64,000 bases of DNA from Bradyrhizobium sediminis (GTDB lineage: Bacteria; Pseudomonadota; Alphaproteobacteria; Rhizobiales; Xanthobacteraceae), in contig NZ_CP076135.1 of the NCBI RefSeq assembly GCF_018736105.1, forward strand, positions 310,001-374,000, written 5' to 3'. Both the position numbers and the translations under genes were made by a program. Of this stretch, positions 25,708 through 34,822 are shown piece by piece. Each line of letters begins with the position of its first letter. Within the stretch, counting starts at the first letter, position 1. The notes under the pieces were generated by a model, which did not search any database, had not been told where the DNA came from, and was given only the letters and a program-made list of their open reading frames with translations.

Positions 25708-26067
25708 ATGAGGAAATGGACTGGCGCAGCCATCCTGGCGCTGACGCTGATGATCGGCGGTTCGGCTGCGATCGGTTCTGCCGCGGCGGCGCCGTTGCAG
25801 ACCGAGCTGCAAAAATCGCAAGCGTCGAGGGCGACCGACTTCAGCGCGCACCGCTACTATCGGCGCTATTATGGCTACGGCTATCGGCCCTATTACCGTT
25901 ACGGCTATCGGCCGTATTACCGGCGCTATTATTACGCGCGGCCATACTACTATCGGCCGTATCCGTACTACTATGCGCCGTATCCCTACTACTACGCACC
26001 GGCGCCGTTCGCGCCCGGCTTCAGCTTCGGGTTCGGGTTTGGGCCACGATGGGGGTGGGGGTGGTAA
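25708..26067 (+). CDS. Secreted tyrosine-rich repeat protein
   Basis: A 119-residue protein with a signal peptide (MRKWTGAAILALTLMIGGSA, cleaved near AAA). The mature part is dominated by Tyr, Arg and Pro, with repeats of the kind GYRPYYR and PYYYAPYP, ending in a GFGFG/WGWGW tail. No catalytic fold is expected. Such proteins are thought of as cell-envelope or stress-induced surface proteins, but function is unproven. The start has a strong AGAGGAGG site eight bases upstream. An EcfG-like promoter lies about 200 bases upstream. Confidence 0.8.
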   Translation: MRKWTGAAILALTLMIGGSAAIGSAAAAPLQTELQKSQASRATDFSAHRYYRRYYGYGYRPYYRYGYRPYYRRYYYARPYYYRPYPYYYAPYPYYYAPAPFAPGFSFGFGFGPRWGWGW

Positions 26068-26080
26068 CCGTCGAGGTCAG

Positions 26081-26383
26081 CTAGCTAGTCCCTGGGGCAA
26101 AGCCTTTTGCCAGCAGCACGACGCCGTGTGCGCCGGCTTTGCGGTCCTTCGAGATTTCCAGATATTCCGGCGAGGTCGCCCAGGCCTGAAAGGCGGCCTC
26201 GTCCGGAAACGACATCAGCACCAGCTTGTCGCGATCCCACGCGCCTTCCAGCACCTGCGGATTTTCATCGGCTGACAGCAGCCGCCCGCTGAATTTTCTG
26301 AACACGTCGAAGAAGCGCGCCTGATAGCGGTCATAGGCCGCGCGGTCGGTCATCTTCAGTTGCACGATCGCATAAACGGTCAT
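26081..26383 (-). CDS. DUF1330 family protein
   Basis: A 100-residue protein of the ferredoxin-like alpha+beta barrel type. AIVQLKMTDRAAYDRYQARF at the N-terminus, GRLLSADENPQVLEG, and LVLMSFPDEAAFQAWATSPEYLEI are the DUF1330 blocks. Members form dimers; a catalytic role is not known. The ATG at 26383 gives the usual MTVYAIVQLK start. It is convergent with the Tyr-rich protein, ending 13 bases beyond its stop, and diverges from the Gly/His-rich gene. Confidence 0.88.
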   Translation of the reverse strand: MTVYAIVQLKMTDRAAYDRYQARFFDVFRKFSGRLLSADENPQVLEGAWDRDKLVLMSFPDEAAFQAWATSPEYLEISKDRKAGAHGVVLLAKGFAPGTS

Positions 26384-26442
26384 CTCTAATTCCTGGCCGG
26401 CATTGCCGCGCGCTTGCTGCTGCAAGCCGCGTTCATCTTCAA

Positions 26443-26500
26443 CTCGCTCCCATTCATGGGGCGTTCACATCGCCAACTTTAATTTAATGTTGGGAGCGAG
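26443..26500. repeat. Ten-bp inverted repeat in a divergent promoter region
   Basis: CTCGCTCCCA at 26443-26452 is exactly complementary to TGGGAGCGAG at 26491-26500. The 38-base interval includes an AT-rich imperfect palindrome (AACTTTAATTTAATGTT). It could be an operator pair or an RNA hairpin in the leader of the gene at 26574. Confidence 0.6.
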
Positions 26501-26573
26501 CGCAAATGAACGTGCCGAAAGGCGTGCCGCTGCATGGCTTCGCCTTCGCCACCGATTCCGGGAGGTTTCACGC

Positions 26574-27197
26574 ATGATGAAGGTTCCAGATCCGAGGCGC
26601 GGCGTTCGTCGCTTTGGTGTTGCGGCAGCCGCGATGCTGGTGCTCACGGCCGCGACCGGCCAGCGCGCCGAGGCGCTCTCTCTGATCAATCCGGGCACTG
26701 CGCCATCGGCGAAATATGCTTCCGAGGCGCTGACGACTGGAGTCAAAGGCGGGCACGGCGGCGGCCGTGGCGGCGGCGGTTTTCACGGCGGCGGTGGCTT
26801 CCATGGCGGTGGTGGCGGCTTTCATGGTGGCGGTTTCCGCGGCGGCGGGGCGGCCATTCATGGCGGCGGCTTCCGCAGCGGCGGCGCCGTGTTCCGCGGC
26901 GGCGGGCATAGCGCCCCTCATATCTACCGAGGAGGCGGCGGCTACCGCTATGGCGGGGCGGCAATCGTCCGGCATCATCATTTCGCGCCGCGGCGGGCCT
27001 ACTGGCATCATCGCCACCATGTCCGTCCGCGCTACTACGGTTACGCGCCGGTTTACTATCCGCAGCGCTATTATTACCCGCGGCGGTTCTGCCGGATCGT
27101 CTGGACCTATTACGGTCCGCGCAAGATCTGCCGCTATCGCCCGTGGCATCATCACTGGCGTTATCGCTGGCGCCACCGCTACCCGATCTATTGGTGA
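26574..27197 (+). CDS. Secreted Gly/His-rich and Tyr/Arg-rich protein
   Basis: A 207-residue exported protein. A signal region (GVAAAAMLVLTAATGQRAEA) is followed by a glycine-rich repeat made of GGGFHGGG-type units from about residue 58 to 120. A basic aromatic C-terminal half follows (HHRHHVRPRYYGYAP, YYPRRFCRIVWTYYGPRKIC, HHHWRYRWRHRYP). The His clusters could bind metal; the two nearby cysteines could form a disulfide. No known domain. Two adjacent ATGs (26574, 26577) follow GGGAGG. The neighbouring gene at 25708 is of the same exported low-complexity kind. Confidence 0.78.
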   Translation: MMKVPDPRRGVRRFGVAAAAMLVLTAATGQRAEALSLINPGTAPSAKYASEALTTGVKGGHGGGRGGGGFHGGGGFHGGGGGFHGGGFRGGGAAIHGGGFRSGGAVFRGGGHSAPHIYRGGGGYRYGGAAIVRHHHFAPRRAYWHHRHHVRPRYYGYAPVYYPQRYYYPRRFCRIVWTYYGPRKICRYRPWHHHWRYRWRHRYPIYW

Positions 27198-27223
27198 GCG
27201 TCGAACCGTCGGCTGAAATGATT

Positions 27224-27245
27224 CAGGCGCCCGCTTGGGCGCCTG
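27224..27245. terminator. GC hairpin after the Gly/His-rich gene
   Basis: CAGGCGCCC-GCTT-GGGCGCCTG is a perfect 9-bp stem in the space between two convergent genes. No T-run follows in either direction, so termination would be weak or Rho-aided. Confidence 0.5.
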
Positions 27246-27273
27246 ATCTGTATCCGCGGCAAGATATCGCCGC

Positions 27274-27474
27274 TCAATCCCAATCCTTGAATTTCCAGGG
27301 CCTGAGCTTCCAGGGCGTGAACGTCTCCAGCCGCCACTGTTCCATGCGGTCCGAGCGGTGACCGAGACGCGACCTTTCCTTGACCACGGGCTCGACAGCG
27401 CGCCGCACGATGCGCCGCCGCACCTGCCGCGTCGCATCGCTGATCATATCGACGAATTCGGACTTGTCGGCCAC
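27274..27474 (-). CDS. Small basic hypothetical protein
   Basis: A 66-residue protein starting at GTG with an AAGGAG ribosome-binding site seven bases upstream, which is the main support. The sequence runs (V)ADKSEFVDMISDATRQVRRR, then RRAVEPVVKERSRLGHR, and ends FTPWKLRPWKFKDWD. It is rich in Arg and Lys with a Trp-rich C-terminus and no signal peptide. I do not recognise it. It follows leuC on the same strand after about 170 bases and could be cotranscribed. Confidence 0.5.
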   Translation of the reverse strand: MADKSEFVDMISDATRQVRRRIVRRAVEPVVKERSRLGHRSDRMEQWRLETFTPWKLRPWKFKDWD

Positions 27475-27642
27475 GGCGCGCTCCTTGCGAAGCTTGATCT
27501 CCGCAAAGAGCAGTCTGCTCCCGGTTCTTTAACGAGAGGTTGCCGGGAAGTGTCGAGGTTGATGCAAGAGTTGGCGCGTTCTCTCGATGCGAACCGGTTC
27601 CCACCCCGGATCATCTCCGGGGCAGGCGTTCGCTCGATAACG

Positions 27643-29049
<1,407 letters not shown>

Positions 29050-29394
29050 GAGCGTAAGCCCTTGAATGATTTGTGTGAGCAGGTGAGCGCGGCAATACGC
29101 GCAACTAGACGAACATCAGCGCGGCGTCAGTGCGCGCTTTGAAGTCCTGATGTCGCGGAAGTCGTGAACCGTCCGAAGAAGCGGCCAGGCAGCCGGCTGC
29201 GATCGTCGATCACGATCCGTGCGGCGAGGCGGCAGACGAGGCTGGTCTGGTTTGGAACCATTTCAAATTTCTAGCACACGGCCGGCCATCGCGACAATCA
29301 ATCGGTAGCCGGCCGACAATCCAGATAGCTATCCCGCAACAAAAAAGCGCGGGGTGGGCCCCCGCGCTTTTCGTCATGTCTCCATGAGGGAGAA
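29050..29394. other. leuC leader and rplS trailer, no gene seen
   Basis: The region holds the rplS terminator (29341-29372). In the direction of leuC it holds an AT-rich patch (near 29262-29275) that could be the leuC promoter. A 43-codon open frame on the minus strand lacks a ribosome-binding site and is not leucine-rich, so I do not call a leader peptide. Confidence 0.5.
29341..29372 (-). terminator. Intrinsic terminator of rplS
   Basis: On the minus strand AAAAGCGCGGGGG, a short loop, then CCCCGCGCTTTTTT: a 12-bp stem with a six-T run, directly after the rplS stop. It closes the rpsP-rimM-trmD-rplS transcript. Confidence 0.92.
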
Positions 29395-29784
29395 TTACTC
29401 GCCGACGGCGGCGGCCTGCGGCCGGTCGGTCTTCTTCTCGACGATGCGGGCCGACTTGCCGCGCAGGTTGCGCAGGTAATACAGCTTGGCGCGGCGCACC
29501 TTGCCGCGGCGCACCACGGTGATCGAGTCGATCATCGGCGACATCACGGGGAACACGCGTTCCACGCCTTCGCCGTAGGAAATCTTGCGCACCGTGAAGC
29601 TCTCGTTGAGCCCGCCGCCGGAGCGGCCGATGCAGACGCCTTCATAGGCCTGCACGCGCGAGCGGTCGCCTTCGACCACCTTGACGTTGACGATCACGGT
29701 GTCGCCGGGGCCGAATTCCGGAATGGTCTTGGTGGCGGCCAATTTGTCGAACTGCTCTTTTTCGAGCTGTTGAATCAGGTTCAT
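29395..29784 (-). CDS. rplS: 50S ribosomal protein L19
   Basis: A 129-residue ribosomal protein at the 30S-50S interface. [11 protein letters not shown] at the start, [19 protein letters not shown], and [24 protein letters not shown] are diagnostic. The ATG at 29784 has GGAGA upstream. It is last in the order rpsP-rimM-trmD-rplS, as in most bacteria, but a 227-base spacer carrying two or three hairpins separates it from trmD. A terminator follows at once. Confidence 0.98.
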   Translation of the reverse strand: MNLIQQLEKEQFDKLAATKTIPEFGPGDTVIVNVKVVEGDRSRVQAYEGVCIGRSGGGLNESFTVRKISYGEGVERVFPVMSPMIDSITVVRRGKVRRAKLYYLRNLRGKSARIVEKKTDRPQAAAVGE

Positions 29785-29855
29785 CGCAAAATCTCCATCG
29801 GCGTCGCGCCCCAGCCGCCAAGGCGCGGGCTGCGCGGGTGTTCGTTTATCCTGTA

Positions 29856-29904
29856 GCGCGTATTCCGCAAAAGTCGGCACCGGTTTTGCGGAAAGAATAC
29901 GCGC
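29856..29904. repeat. AGTCGGCACCGG-type palindrome, copy 2
   Basis: GCGCGTATTCCGCAAAA and TTTTGCGGAAAGAATACGCG flank the core GTCGGCACCGG. Same family as 24425-24476. Here both arms pair better. It lies in the trmD-rplS spacer. Confidence 0.82.
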
Positions 29905-29917
29905 CGTTCAATAAATT

Positions 29918-29968
29918 CGAGCATTTTCTGGCGGCAAACCGGAATGCCACTTTGCCGGAAAATGCTCG
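29918..29968. repeat. Related palindrome with CGAGCATTTTC arms
   Basis: Arms CGAGCATTTTC and GAAAATGCTCG, then GGCGGCAAA and TTTGCCG, enclose CCGGAATGCCAC. Read on the minus strand the centre is AAAGTGGCATTCCGGTTT, the same layout as the neighbouring element, so this is a diverged member in opposite orientation. Confidence 0.8.
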
Positions 29969-30011
29969 GTGCGCGGATTTGGCGCCCGTATACGGCAAAG
30001 GCGAAGGCTTG

Positions 30012-30761
30012 TCACCCGTCCGTCGTGTTTTTTGGACGTTTTTGGCCAGTCCGTTGCTGGGCTTGCTTAGCGGCCCACAAATCCGGCCGCCGCACCCGGG
30101 TCAGGGCCTCGGCCTCGGCCTGCCGCCAGGCCGCCACCTTGGCGTGGTCGCCGGAAGTGAGGACTTCCGGGATCGGCTGGCCCTCGAAGGTCTGCGGGCG
30201 GGTATATTGTGGGTATTCCAGTAGGGAATCGGAAAAACTCTCGTCGGTCCCGGAAGCGAGCTTGCCCATCACGCCGGGCAACAGCCGGACGCAGGCGTCG
30301 ATCAGCGCCATGGCGGCGATTTCGCCCCCGGACAGCACGTAATCCCCGATCGAAATTTCCTCGAGCCGGCGGGCCTCGATCACCCGCTGGTCGACGCCCT
30401 CGAACCGGCCGCAGACGATCAGCGGGCCGGGCCCGGCGGCGAGTTCCTCAACCCGGGACTGGGTCAATGGCCGACCCCGCGGGCTCATCAATAGGCGCGG
30501 CCGATCCGGCGCGATCTCCGCCGCATCGATCGCGGCCGCCAGCACGTCGGCGCGCAGCACCATGCCGGGGCCGCCGCCGGCCGGGGTATCGTCGACGCTG
30601 CGATGGCGGTCGGTGGCGGAGTCCCGGATATCGTGCGCCTGAAGCGCCCACAGCCCGGACGCCAGCGCCTTGCCCGCCAGGCTGACGCCGAGCGGGCCGG
30701 GGAACATCTCCGGAAAGAGCGTCAGCACGGTCGCGTGCCAGGATTTTGTCTCGGAAGCCAT
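30012..30761 (-). CDS. trmD: tRNA (guanine-N1)-methyltransferase
   Basis: A 249-residue SPOUT methyltransferase that makes m1G37 in tRNAs and prevents frameshifting. The trefoil-knot motifs are present: [19 protein letters not shown] near residue 56, the SAM pocket [14 protein letters not shown] (about 114), and [14 protein letters not shown] (about 137). Its usual neighbours rimM and rplS flank it. The C-terminal Lys/Gln-rich tail ([15 protein letters not shown]) is typical of this order. Confidence 0.98.
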   Translation of the reverse strand: MASETKSWHATVLTLFPEMFPGPLGVSLAGKALASGLWALQAHDIRDSATDRHRSVDDTPAGGGPGMVLRADVLAAAIDAAEIAPDRPRLLMSPRGRPLTQSRVEELAAGPGPLIVCGRFEGVDQRVIEARRLEEISIGDYVLSGGEIAAMALIDACVRLLPGVMGKLASGTDESFSDSLLEYPQYTRPQTFEGQPIPEVLTSGDHAKVAAWRQAEAEALTRVRRPDLWAAKQAQQRTGQKRPKNTTDG

Positions 30762-30783
30762 CTTCGGACGATCGCGAATGAAT

Positions 30784-30888
30784 TCAGACCGTCATACGCG
30801 GGCTTGACCCGCGTATCCATCGCCTTTGCAGGAGATGGATCGCCGGGTCGAGCCCGGCGATGACGAGTTACCCGGCGATGACGAGTTA
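30784..30888. repeat. GATGGATCGCCGGG-type inverted repeat plus 18-bp tandem duplication
   Basis: GTCATACGCGGGCTTGACCC and its diverged complement (GGGTCGAGCCCGGCGATGAC) form a long imperfect hairpin of a kind common in alphaproteobacterial spacers. It is followed by an exact tandem duplication of CCCGGCGATGACGAGTTA at 30853-30870 and 30871-30888. The second copy contains the rimM stop codon. Confidence 0.85.
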
Positions 30889-31401
30889 GGAGTGATCTTG
30901 GTCCGCGATCTCTCGCGGCAATTCGATCACCACGCGCCCGGCCGCAAGATCGACCGTCGGCACCACGGCGTTGGTGAACGGCAGCAGCATCGTCGCGCCA
31001 TAGGGCGGCTCGATCTCGATGATGTCGCCGGCGCCGAAATTGTGGATCGCGACGACGCGGCCGATCGGCTCATTGGCGGTGTTGACCGCGGCGAGCCCGA
31101 TCAGGTCGGCGTGGTAATATTCGTCTTCGCCGGTATCGGGCAATTTGTCGCGCGCGACGTAGAGCTCGAGGCCGTTGAGCCGCTCGGCATCCTCGCGGGT
31201 GGCGACGCCCTTCAGCGTCACCACCAGATGGCCCTTGGCTTCCCGCGCGGTCGCCACTTCGAATTGCCGCGCGCCGTCCTTTGTCATCAGCGGCCCGTAA
31301 GCCTGCACGGCAAATGGGTCCTCGGTGAAGGTCCATAGCTTCACCGCGCCGCGCACGCCATGCGCGGCGCCGATCCGGGCGACGCAAATCGGTGCTGCCA
31401 C
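30886..31401 (-). CDS. rimM: Ribosome maturation factor RimM
   Basis: A 171-residue protein that helps assemble the 30S head by binding S19. The N-terminal barrel starts [17 protein letters not shown] and the PRC-barrel domain includes [19 protein letters not shown] and a terminal [21 protein letters not shown]. The start is GTG at 31401, 19 bases after the rpsP stop. Its stop codon lies within an 18-base tandem duplication, so repeat slippage there could alter the 3' end without harming the core domain. Confidence 0.97.
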   Translation of the reverse strand: MAAPICVARIGAAHGVRGAVKLWTFTEDPFAVQAYGPLMTKDGARQFEVATAREAKGHLVVTLKGVATREDAERLNGLELYVARDKLPDTGEDEYYHADLIGLAAVNTANEPIGRVVAIHNFGAGDIIEIEPPYGATMLLPFTNAVVPTVDLAAGRVVIELPREIADQDHS

Positions 31402-31420
31402 CGTCGCGCGCCGTTACGCT

Positions 31421-31756
31421 TTAAGCCGATTTGGCGGCGGCTTCGGCGTTGGCCTTGCGCTCCTTGCGCGGCACGGCCTTTTCCGGATTGTTGCGCGCGG
31501 TGCGCTTGACGACGCCGGCGGCGTCCAGGAAGCGCGACACGCGGTCCGACGGCTGCGCGCCCTTGGCGAGCCAGGCCTTGACCTTGTCCATGTCGAGCTT
31601 CAGCCGCGCTTCGTTGTCCTTCGGCAGCAGCGGATTGAAGTGGCCGAGGCGCTCGATGAAGCGGCCGTCGCGCGGGAAGCGCGAGTCGGCGACGACGACG
31701 TGATAGACCGGACGCTTCTTGGTGCCTGCGCGGGCGAGGCGGATAACGACTGACAT
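31421..31756 (-). CDS. rpsP: 30S ribosomal protein S16
   Basis: A 111-residue ribosomal protein. [24 protein letters not shown] at the N-terminus and the [11 protein letters not shown] segment are unmistakable. The Lys/Ala-rich tail after about residue 85 is longer than in E. coli, as is usual in alphaproteobacteria. It is 50 bases after ffh and 19 bases before rimM, all on the minus strand. Confidence 0.98.
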   Translation of the reverse strand: MSVVIRLARAGTKKRPVYHVVVADSRFPRDGRFIERLGHFNPLLPKDNEARLKLDMDKVKAWLAKGAQPSDRVSRFLDAAGVVKRTARNNPEKAVPRKERKANAEAAAKSA

Positions 31757-31806
31757 TGAGTTCTCCTTTGAGGTGTCTGTTCGAATGTGAAGTGAATGGA
31801 TCGCGG

Positions 31807-33357
31807 TTATTTCTTTTTCCCCAGACCGGGGAAGCCGCCGAGGCCCGGCAGGTTCGGCTTGCCGCTCAGGCCCGTCAGCCCCGGCAAATTCGGCAGGCCG
31901 GTGCGCAGGCCTGCAGGAAGGTCCTTCGGCAGCGCGGGCATGCCGCCGGGCGCAGCGCCGCCCGGCATTTTCTCCGCCAGCGCCTTCATCTGTTCCGGCG
32001 ACGGCATGCCGCCGCCAAAACCCATGGCCTGCGCGATGCCGGCCATCGGTCCGCGCTTGCCCGAGCCCATCGCCTTCATCATGTCGGCCATGTTCCGGTG
32101 CATCTTCAAGAGCTTGTTGACTTCCTCGACCTTGACGCCGGCGCCGGCGGCGATGCGCTTCTTGCGGCTCGCTTTCAGGATATCGGGGCTCTTGCGTTCC
32201 TGCCGCGTCATCGAATCGATCACCGCGACCTGGCGCTTGATGATCTTGTCGTCGATCCCGGCGTTGGCGATCTGGTTCTTCATCTTGGCGATGCCGGGCA
32301 TCATGCCCATCAGCCCGCTGATGCCGCCCATATTCGCCATCTGCAGCAATTGCTCGCGCATGTCGGCCAGGTCGAACTGGCCCTTGCGCATCTTCTCGGC
32401 GACGCGCGCGGCCTTTTCCGCATCGATGTTCGCCGCCGCCTTCTCCACCAGCGACACCACGTCGCCCATGCCGAGAATACGGCCGGCGATTCGATCAGGA
32501 TGAAAATCTTCCAGCGCGTCGGTTTTTTCGCCGGTGCCGATCAGCTTGATCGGCTTGCCGGTGACCGCGCGCATCGACAGCGCCGCGCCGCCGCGGCCGT
32601 CGCCGTCGACCCTCGTCAGCACGATGCCGGTGAGGCCGACGCGCTGGTCGAAGGAGCGCGCGAGATTGACGGCGTCCTGGCCAGTCAGCGAGTCCGCGAC
32701 CAGCAGCACTTCATGCGGATTGGCGGCGGTTTTGATTTCCGCGGCTTCCGTCATCATCTCTTCGTCGAGCGTGGTGCGGCCGGCGGTGTCGAGCAGCACC
32801 ACGTCGTAGCCGCCGAGCTTGGCGGCTTCCAGCGCGCGCTTGGCGATCTGCGCCGGCTTCTGGCCGGCGACGATCGGCAGGGTCTGGATCTCGAGATCGC
32901 GCCCGAGCACCGCGAGCTGCTCCATCGCCGCCGGGCGATAGATGTCGAGCGAGGCCATCAGCACCTTGCGCTTGTCGCGCTGGGTCAGGCGGCGCGCGAG
33001 CTTCGCGGTGGTGGTGGTCTTGCCGGAGCCCTGCAGGCCGACCATCATGATGGCGACCGGCGGCACCGCGTTGAGGTCGATGGTCTGGCCGTCGGACCCG
33101 AGCGTGGCGATCAGTTCGTCATGGACGATCTTGACCACCATCTGGCCGGGGGTCACCGACTTGACCACGGTGGCGCCGACCGCCTGCTCGCGGACCCGGT
33201 CGGTGAAGCTGCGGACCACGTCGAGCGAGACGTCGGCCTCGAGCAGCGCGCGGCGCACCTCGCGCATCGCAGCGTCGACGTCGGCTTCCGACAGCGCCCC
33301 GCGCCCCGTCAGCCGATCGAGAATGCCACCAAGCTTTTCCGACAGATTGTCGAACAA
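31807..33357 (-). CDS. ffh: Signal recognition particle GTPase
   Basis: A 516-residue protein of the N-G-M layout. The G domain has [26 protein letters not shown] and [10 protein letters not shown]. The methionine-rich M domain ([40 protein letters not shown]) binds 4.5S RNA and signal sequences. The C-terminal tail repeats Leu-Pro-Gly-Leu. The best start is TTG at 33357 ([20 protein letters not shown]) with AGGAAAA upstream; the only longer start would translate a palindromic repeat. It acts with FtsY encoded 7 kb away. Confidence 0.96.
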   Translation of the reverse strand: MFDNLSEKLGGILDRLTGRGALSEADVDAAMREVRRALLEADVSLDVVRSFTDRVREQAVGATVVKSVTPGQMVVKIVHDELIATLGSDGQTIDLNAVPPVAIMMVGLQGSGKTTTTAKLARRLTQRDKRKVLMASLDIYRPAAMEQLAVLGRDLEIQTLPIVAGQKPAQIAKRALEAAKLGGYDVVLLDTAGRTTLDEEMMTEAAEIKTAANPHEVLLVADSLTGQDAVNLARSFDQRVGLTGIVLTRVDGDGRGGAALSMRAVTGKPIKLIGTGEKTDALEDFHPDRIAGRILGMGDVVSLVEKAAANIDAEKAARVAEKMRKGQFDLADMREQLLQMANMGGISGLMGMMPGIAKMKNQIANAGIDDKIIKRQVAVIDSMTRQERKSPDILKASRKKRIAAGAGVKVEEVNKLLKMHRNMADMMKAMGSGKRGPMAGIAQAMGFGGGMPSPEQMKALAEKMPGGAAPGGMPALPKDLPAGLRTGLPNLPGLTGLSGKPNLPGLGGFPGLGKKK

Positions 33358-33373
33358 TGCCGTTTTCCTGTTG

Positions 33374-33479
33374 CCCTCACCCTGAGGAGCAGGCGAAAGC
33401 CTGCGTCTCGAAGGGTGGCCACTACCTGAGACCTCATCCTTCGAGACGCCGCTCACGCGGCTCCTCAGGAGATGAGGGA
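33374..33479. repeat. Paired inverted hairpin element, copy 2
   Basis: Two units in opposite orientation. Unit one has outer arms CACCCT/AGGGTG and inner stem GCAGGC-GAAA-GCCTGC. Unit two has arms CTCATC.../GATGAG and inner stem GCCGC-TCAC-GCGGC. Both keep the fixed TGAGGAG/CGTCTCGAA-type flanks. It stands in the 5' region of ffh. Confidence 0.9.
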
Positions 33480-33655
33480 TATTCCAAACAATTTTGCGCC
33501 CGAGGGCGCATCGCGCTGTCGGGCGTTGACCTCCGGCCTCCTGGGCCGGGCGGCGGGTCGAAAAGAACGTCTCTTCGAGAAGTGGCGGGATTTACAGCGC
33601 CGGACGGCGACAAGTCAAGGTTTGGGCCGCGAACGCGTCCGATCCGAACCGCGGT

Positions 33656-34033
33656 TCAGGCCGCCGCCGTATCGTATTGCTGTTGCGATTTCAGCACCTG
33701 TTCCATGTGGGTTTCCGCCCAGATCCGCAGGCCGTCGACGGTTGCCGACAGGGTCTCGCCCAGCGGCGTGATCGAATATTCGACCGTTACCGGCACGGTG
33801 GGGATCGCCCTGCGGCTGACCAGACCGTCACGCTCCAGGCTTTTCAGGGTCTGGGACAGCATTTTCTGCGAAATGCCCTCGATCCGGCGCCGCAACTGGT
33901 TGAAGCGCACCGGGCCGTCGCCAAGCAGGCCGAGCACCAGAACCGCCCATTTGTCGGCAATGCGGTCCAGGACCATCCGGGTGGGGCAGGTACCGGCGTA
34001 GGCGTTCCAGCCTTGGGGTGTGGACGGCAGCAT
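33656..34033 (-). CDS. HxlR-family transcriptional regulator
   Basis: A 125-residue winged-helix regulator. The N-terminal TCPTRMVLDRIADKWAVLVLGLL carries the Cys (residue 16) that some members use to sense aldehydes or redox state; FNQLRRRIEGISQKMLSQTLKSLERDGLV is the recognition part. It is divergent from an NAD(P)-binding oxidoreductase gene with 102 bases between the two starts, the usual layout for this family, so it probably controls that gene and itself. An inverted repeat GGTAACCA...TGGTTACC lies in the shared region. Confidence 0.92.
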   Translation of the reverse strand: MLPSTPQGWNAYAGTCPTRMVLDRIADKWAVLVLGLLGDGPVRFNQLRRRIEGISQKMLSQTLKSLERDGLVSRRAIPTVPVTVEYSITPLGETLSATVDGLRIWAETHMEQVLKSQQQYDTAAA

Positions 34034-34047
34034 GATGGTCTCCCTGA

Positions 34048-34120
34048 GGTAACCAGCTTACGGTAAAGTGCCTTCTTAACATCTGCTATCAATTTGAATA
34101 GCTGGTCTCCGTTGGTTACC
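34048..34120. promoter_or_regulatory. Candidate HxlR operator region
   Basis: GGTAACCA (34048-34055) and TGGTTACC (34113-34120) are exact inverted copies, each beside a GTCTCC or GGAGAC string. They sit between the divergent regulator and oxidoreductase genes. HxlR proteins bind as dimers to such sites; the wide spacing suggests two separate half-operators or two promoters. Confidence 0.45.
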
Positions 34121-34135
34121 ACATGGAGACTACAA

Positions 34136-34744
34136 ATGAAAATCGCTTTGATCGGCGCCACCGGCAATGCCGGTTCCCGTATTCTCGCCGAACTGTCCCG
34201 CCGCGGCCACGCCGTCACCGCCATCGCCCGCCATCCTGAGAAAATCCCGGCGCTGGCGGGCGTCACCCCGCTGAAGGCCGATGCCAATGATGTTGCCGGC
34301 CTGACCTCCGCGCTCAGGGGGCACGATGCCGTCATCAGTTCGGTGCATTTCACCGCGAGCGACCCGCGCAAGCTGATCGAGGCGGTGCATGCCGCCGGTG
34401 TCGGCCGTTATCTGGTGGTCGGCGGCGCCGGCAGCCTTGAGGTCGCGCCCGGCGTGAAGCTGATCGACACGCCGGAGTTCCCGGCGATCTACAAGGCCGA
34501 GGCCGCGGCCGGCGGCGTGTTCCTCGATCTGCTGCGCCAGGAAACCAGCCTCGACTGGACGTTTCTTTCGCCCTCGGCGCTGTTCGTGCCGGGCGAGCGT
34601 ACTGGCAAGTTCCGGCTTGGCGGCGATCGGTTGCTGTCGAACGAGAAAGGCAGCAGCATCTCGTTCGAGGACTACGCCGTTGCCATGGCCGACGAGATCG
34701 AAAAGCCGGCACATTCGCGCAAGCGCTTCACCGTCGGCTACTGA
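34136..34744 (+). CDS. NAD(P)-binding (NmrA/SDR-a) oxidoreductase
   Basis: A 202-residue Rossmann protein. IALIGATGNAGSRILAEL at residues 3-20 binds the cofactor, and GRYLVVGGAGSLEVAPGVKLIDTPEFP and LDWTFLSPSALFVPGERTGKFRLGGD are family blocks of the short atypical SDRs that pair with HxlR regulators. No classical YxxxK pair is obvious. The ATG at 34136 follows GGAGACT. The likely role is reduction of an electrophile or quinone, but this is inferred only from the regulator type. Confidence 0.88.
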   Translation: MKIALIGATGNAGSRILAELSRRGHAVTAIARHPEKIPALAGVTPLKADANDVAGLTSALRGHDAVISSVHFTASDPRKLIEAVHAAGVGRYLVVGGAGSLEVAPGVKLIDTPEFPAIYKAEAAAGGVFLDLLRQETSLDWTFLSPSALFVPGERTGKFRLGGDRLLSNEKGSSISFEDYAVAMADEIEKPAHSRKRFTVGY

Positions 34745-34822
34745 AGCCGCTGCGGAGCCTGTAGCCTCGATGCTGAACCGTCACTATCTGATCGCGGTAA
34801 CGGGCAGCATCGGGAATTGCGC

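Noticed and set aside
25572..26084. Alternative frame over the Tyr-rich protein
   Set aside because: It is a Leu/Arg shadow of the TAT-rich codons; the frame with signal peptide and ribosome-binding site is clearly the real one.
29262..29274. Second ICE-like motif before leuC (TTCAA-ATT-TCTAG)
   Set aside because: Only one half matches TTCTA well; with two or more mismatches in the other half it is within chance expectation.
29140..29290. Leader peptide and attenuator for leuC
   Set aside because: The only short frame has few leucines, no ribosome-binding site, and no terminator/antiterminator hairpins were seen near the leuC start.
33358..33456. Extension of ffh to a start at 33456
   Set aside because: The extra codons would translate the paired hairpin element and are not part of the Ffh N domain.
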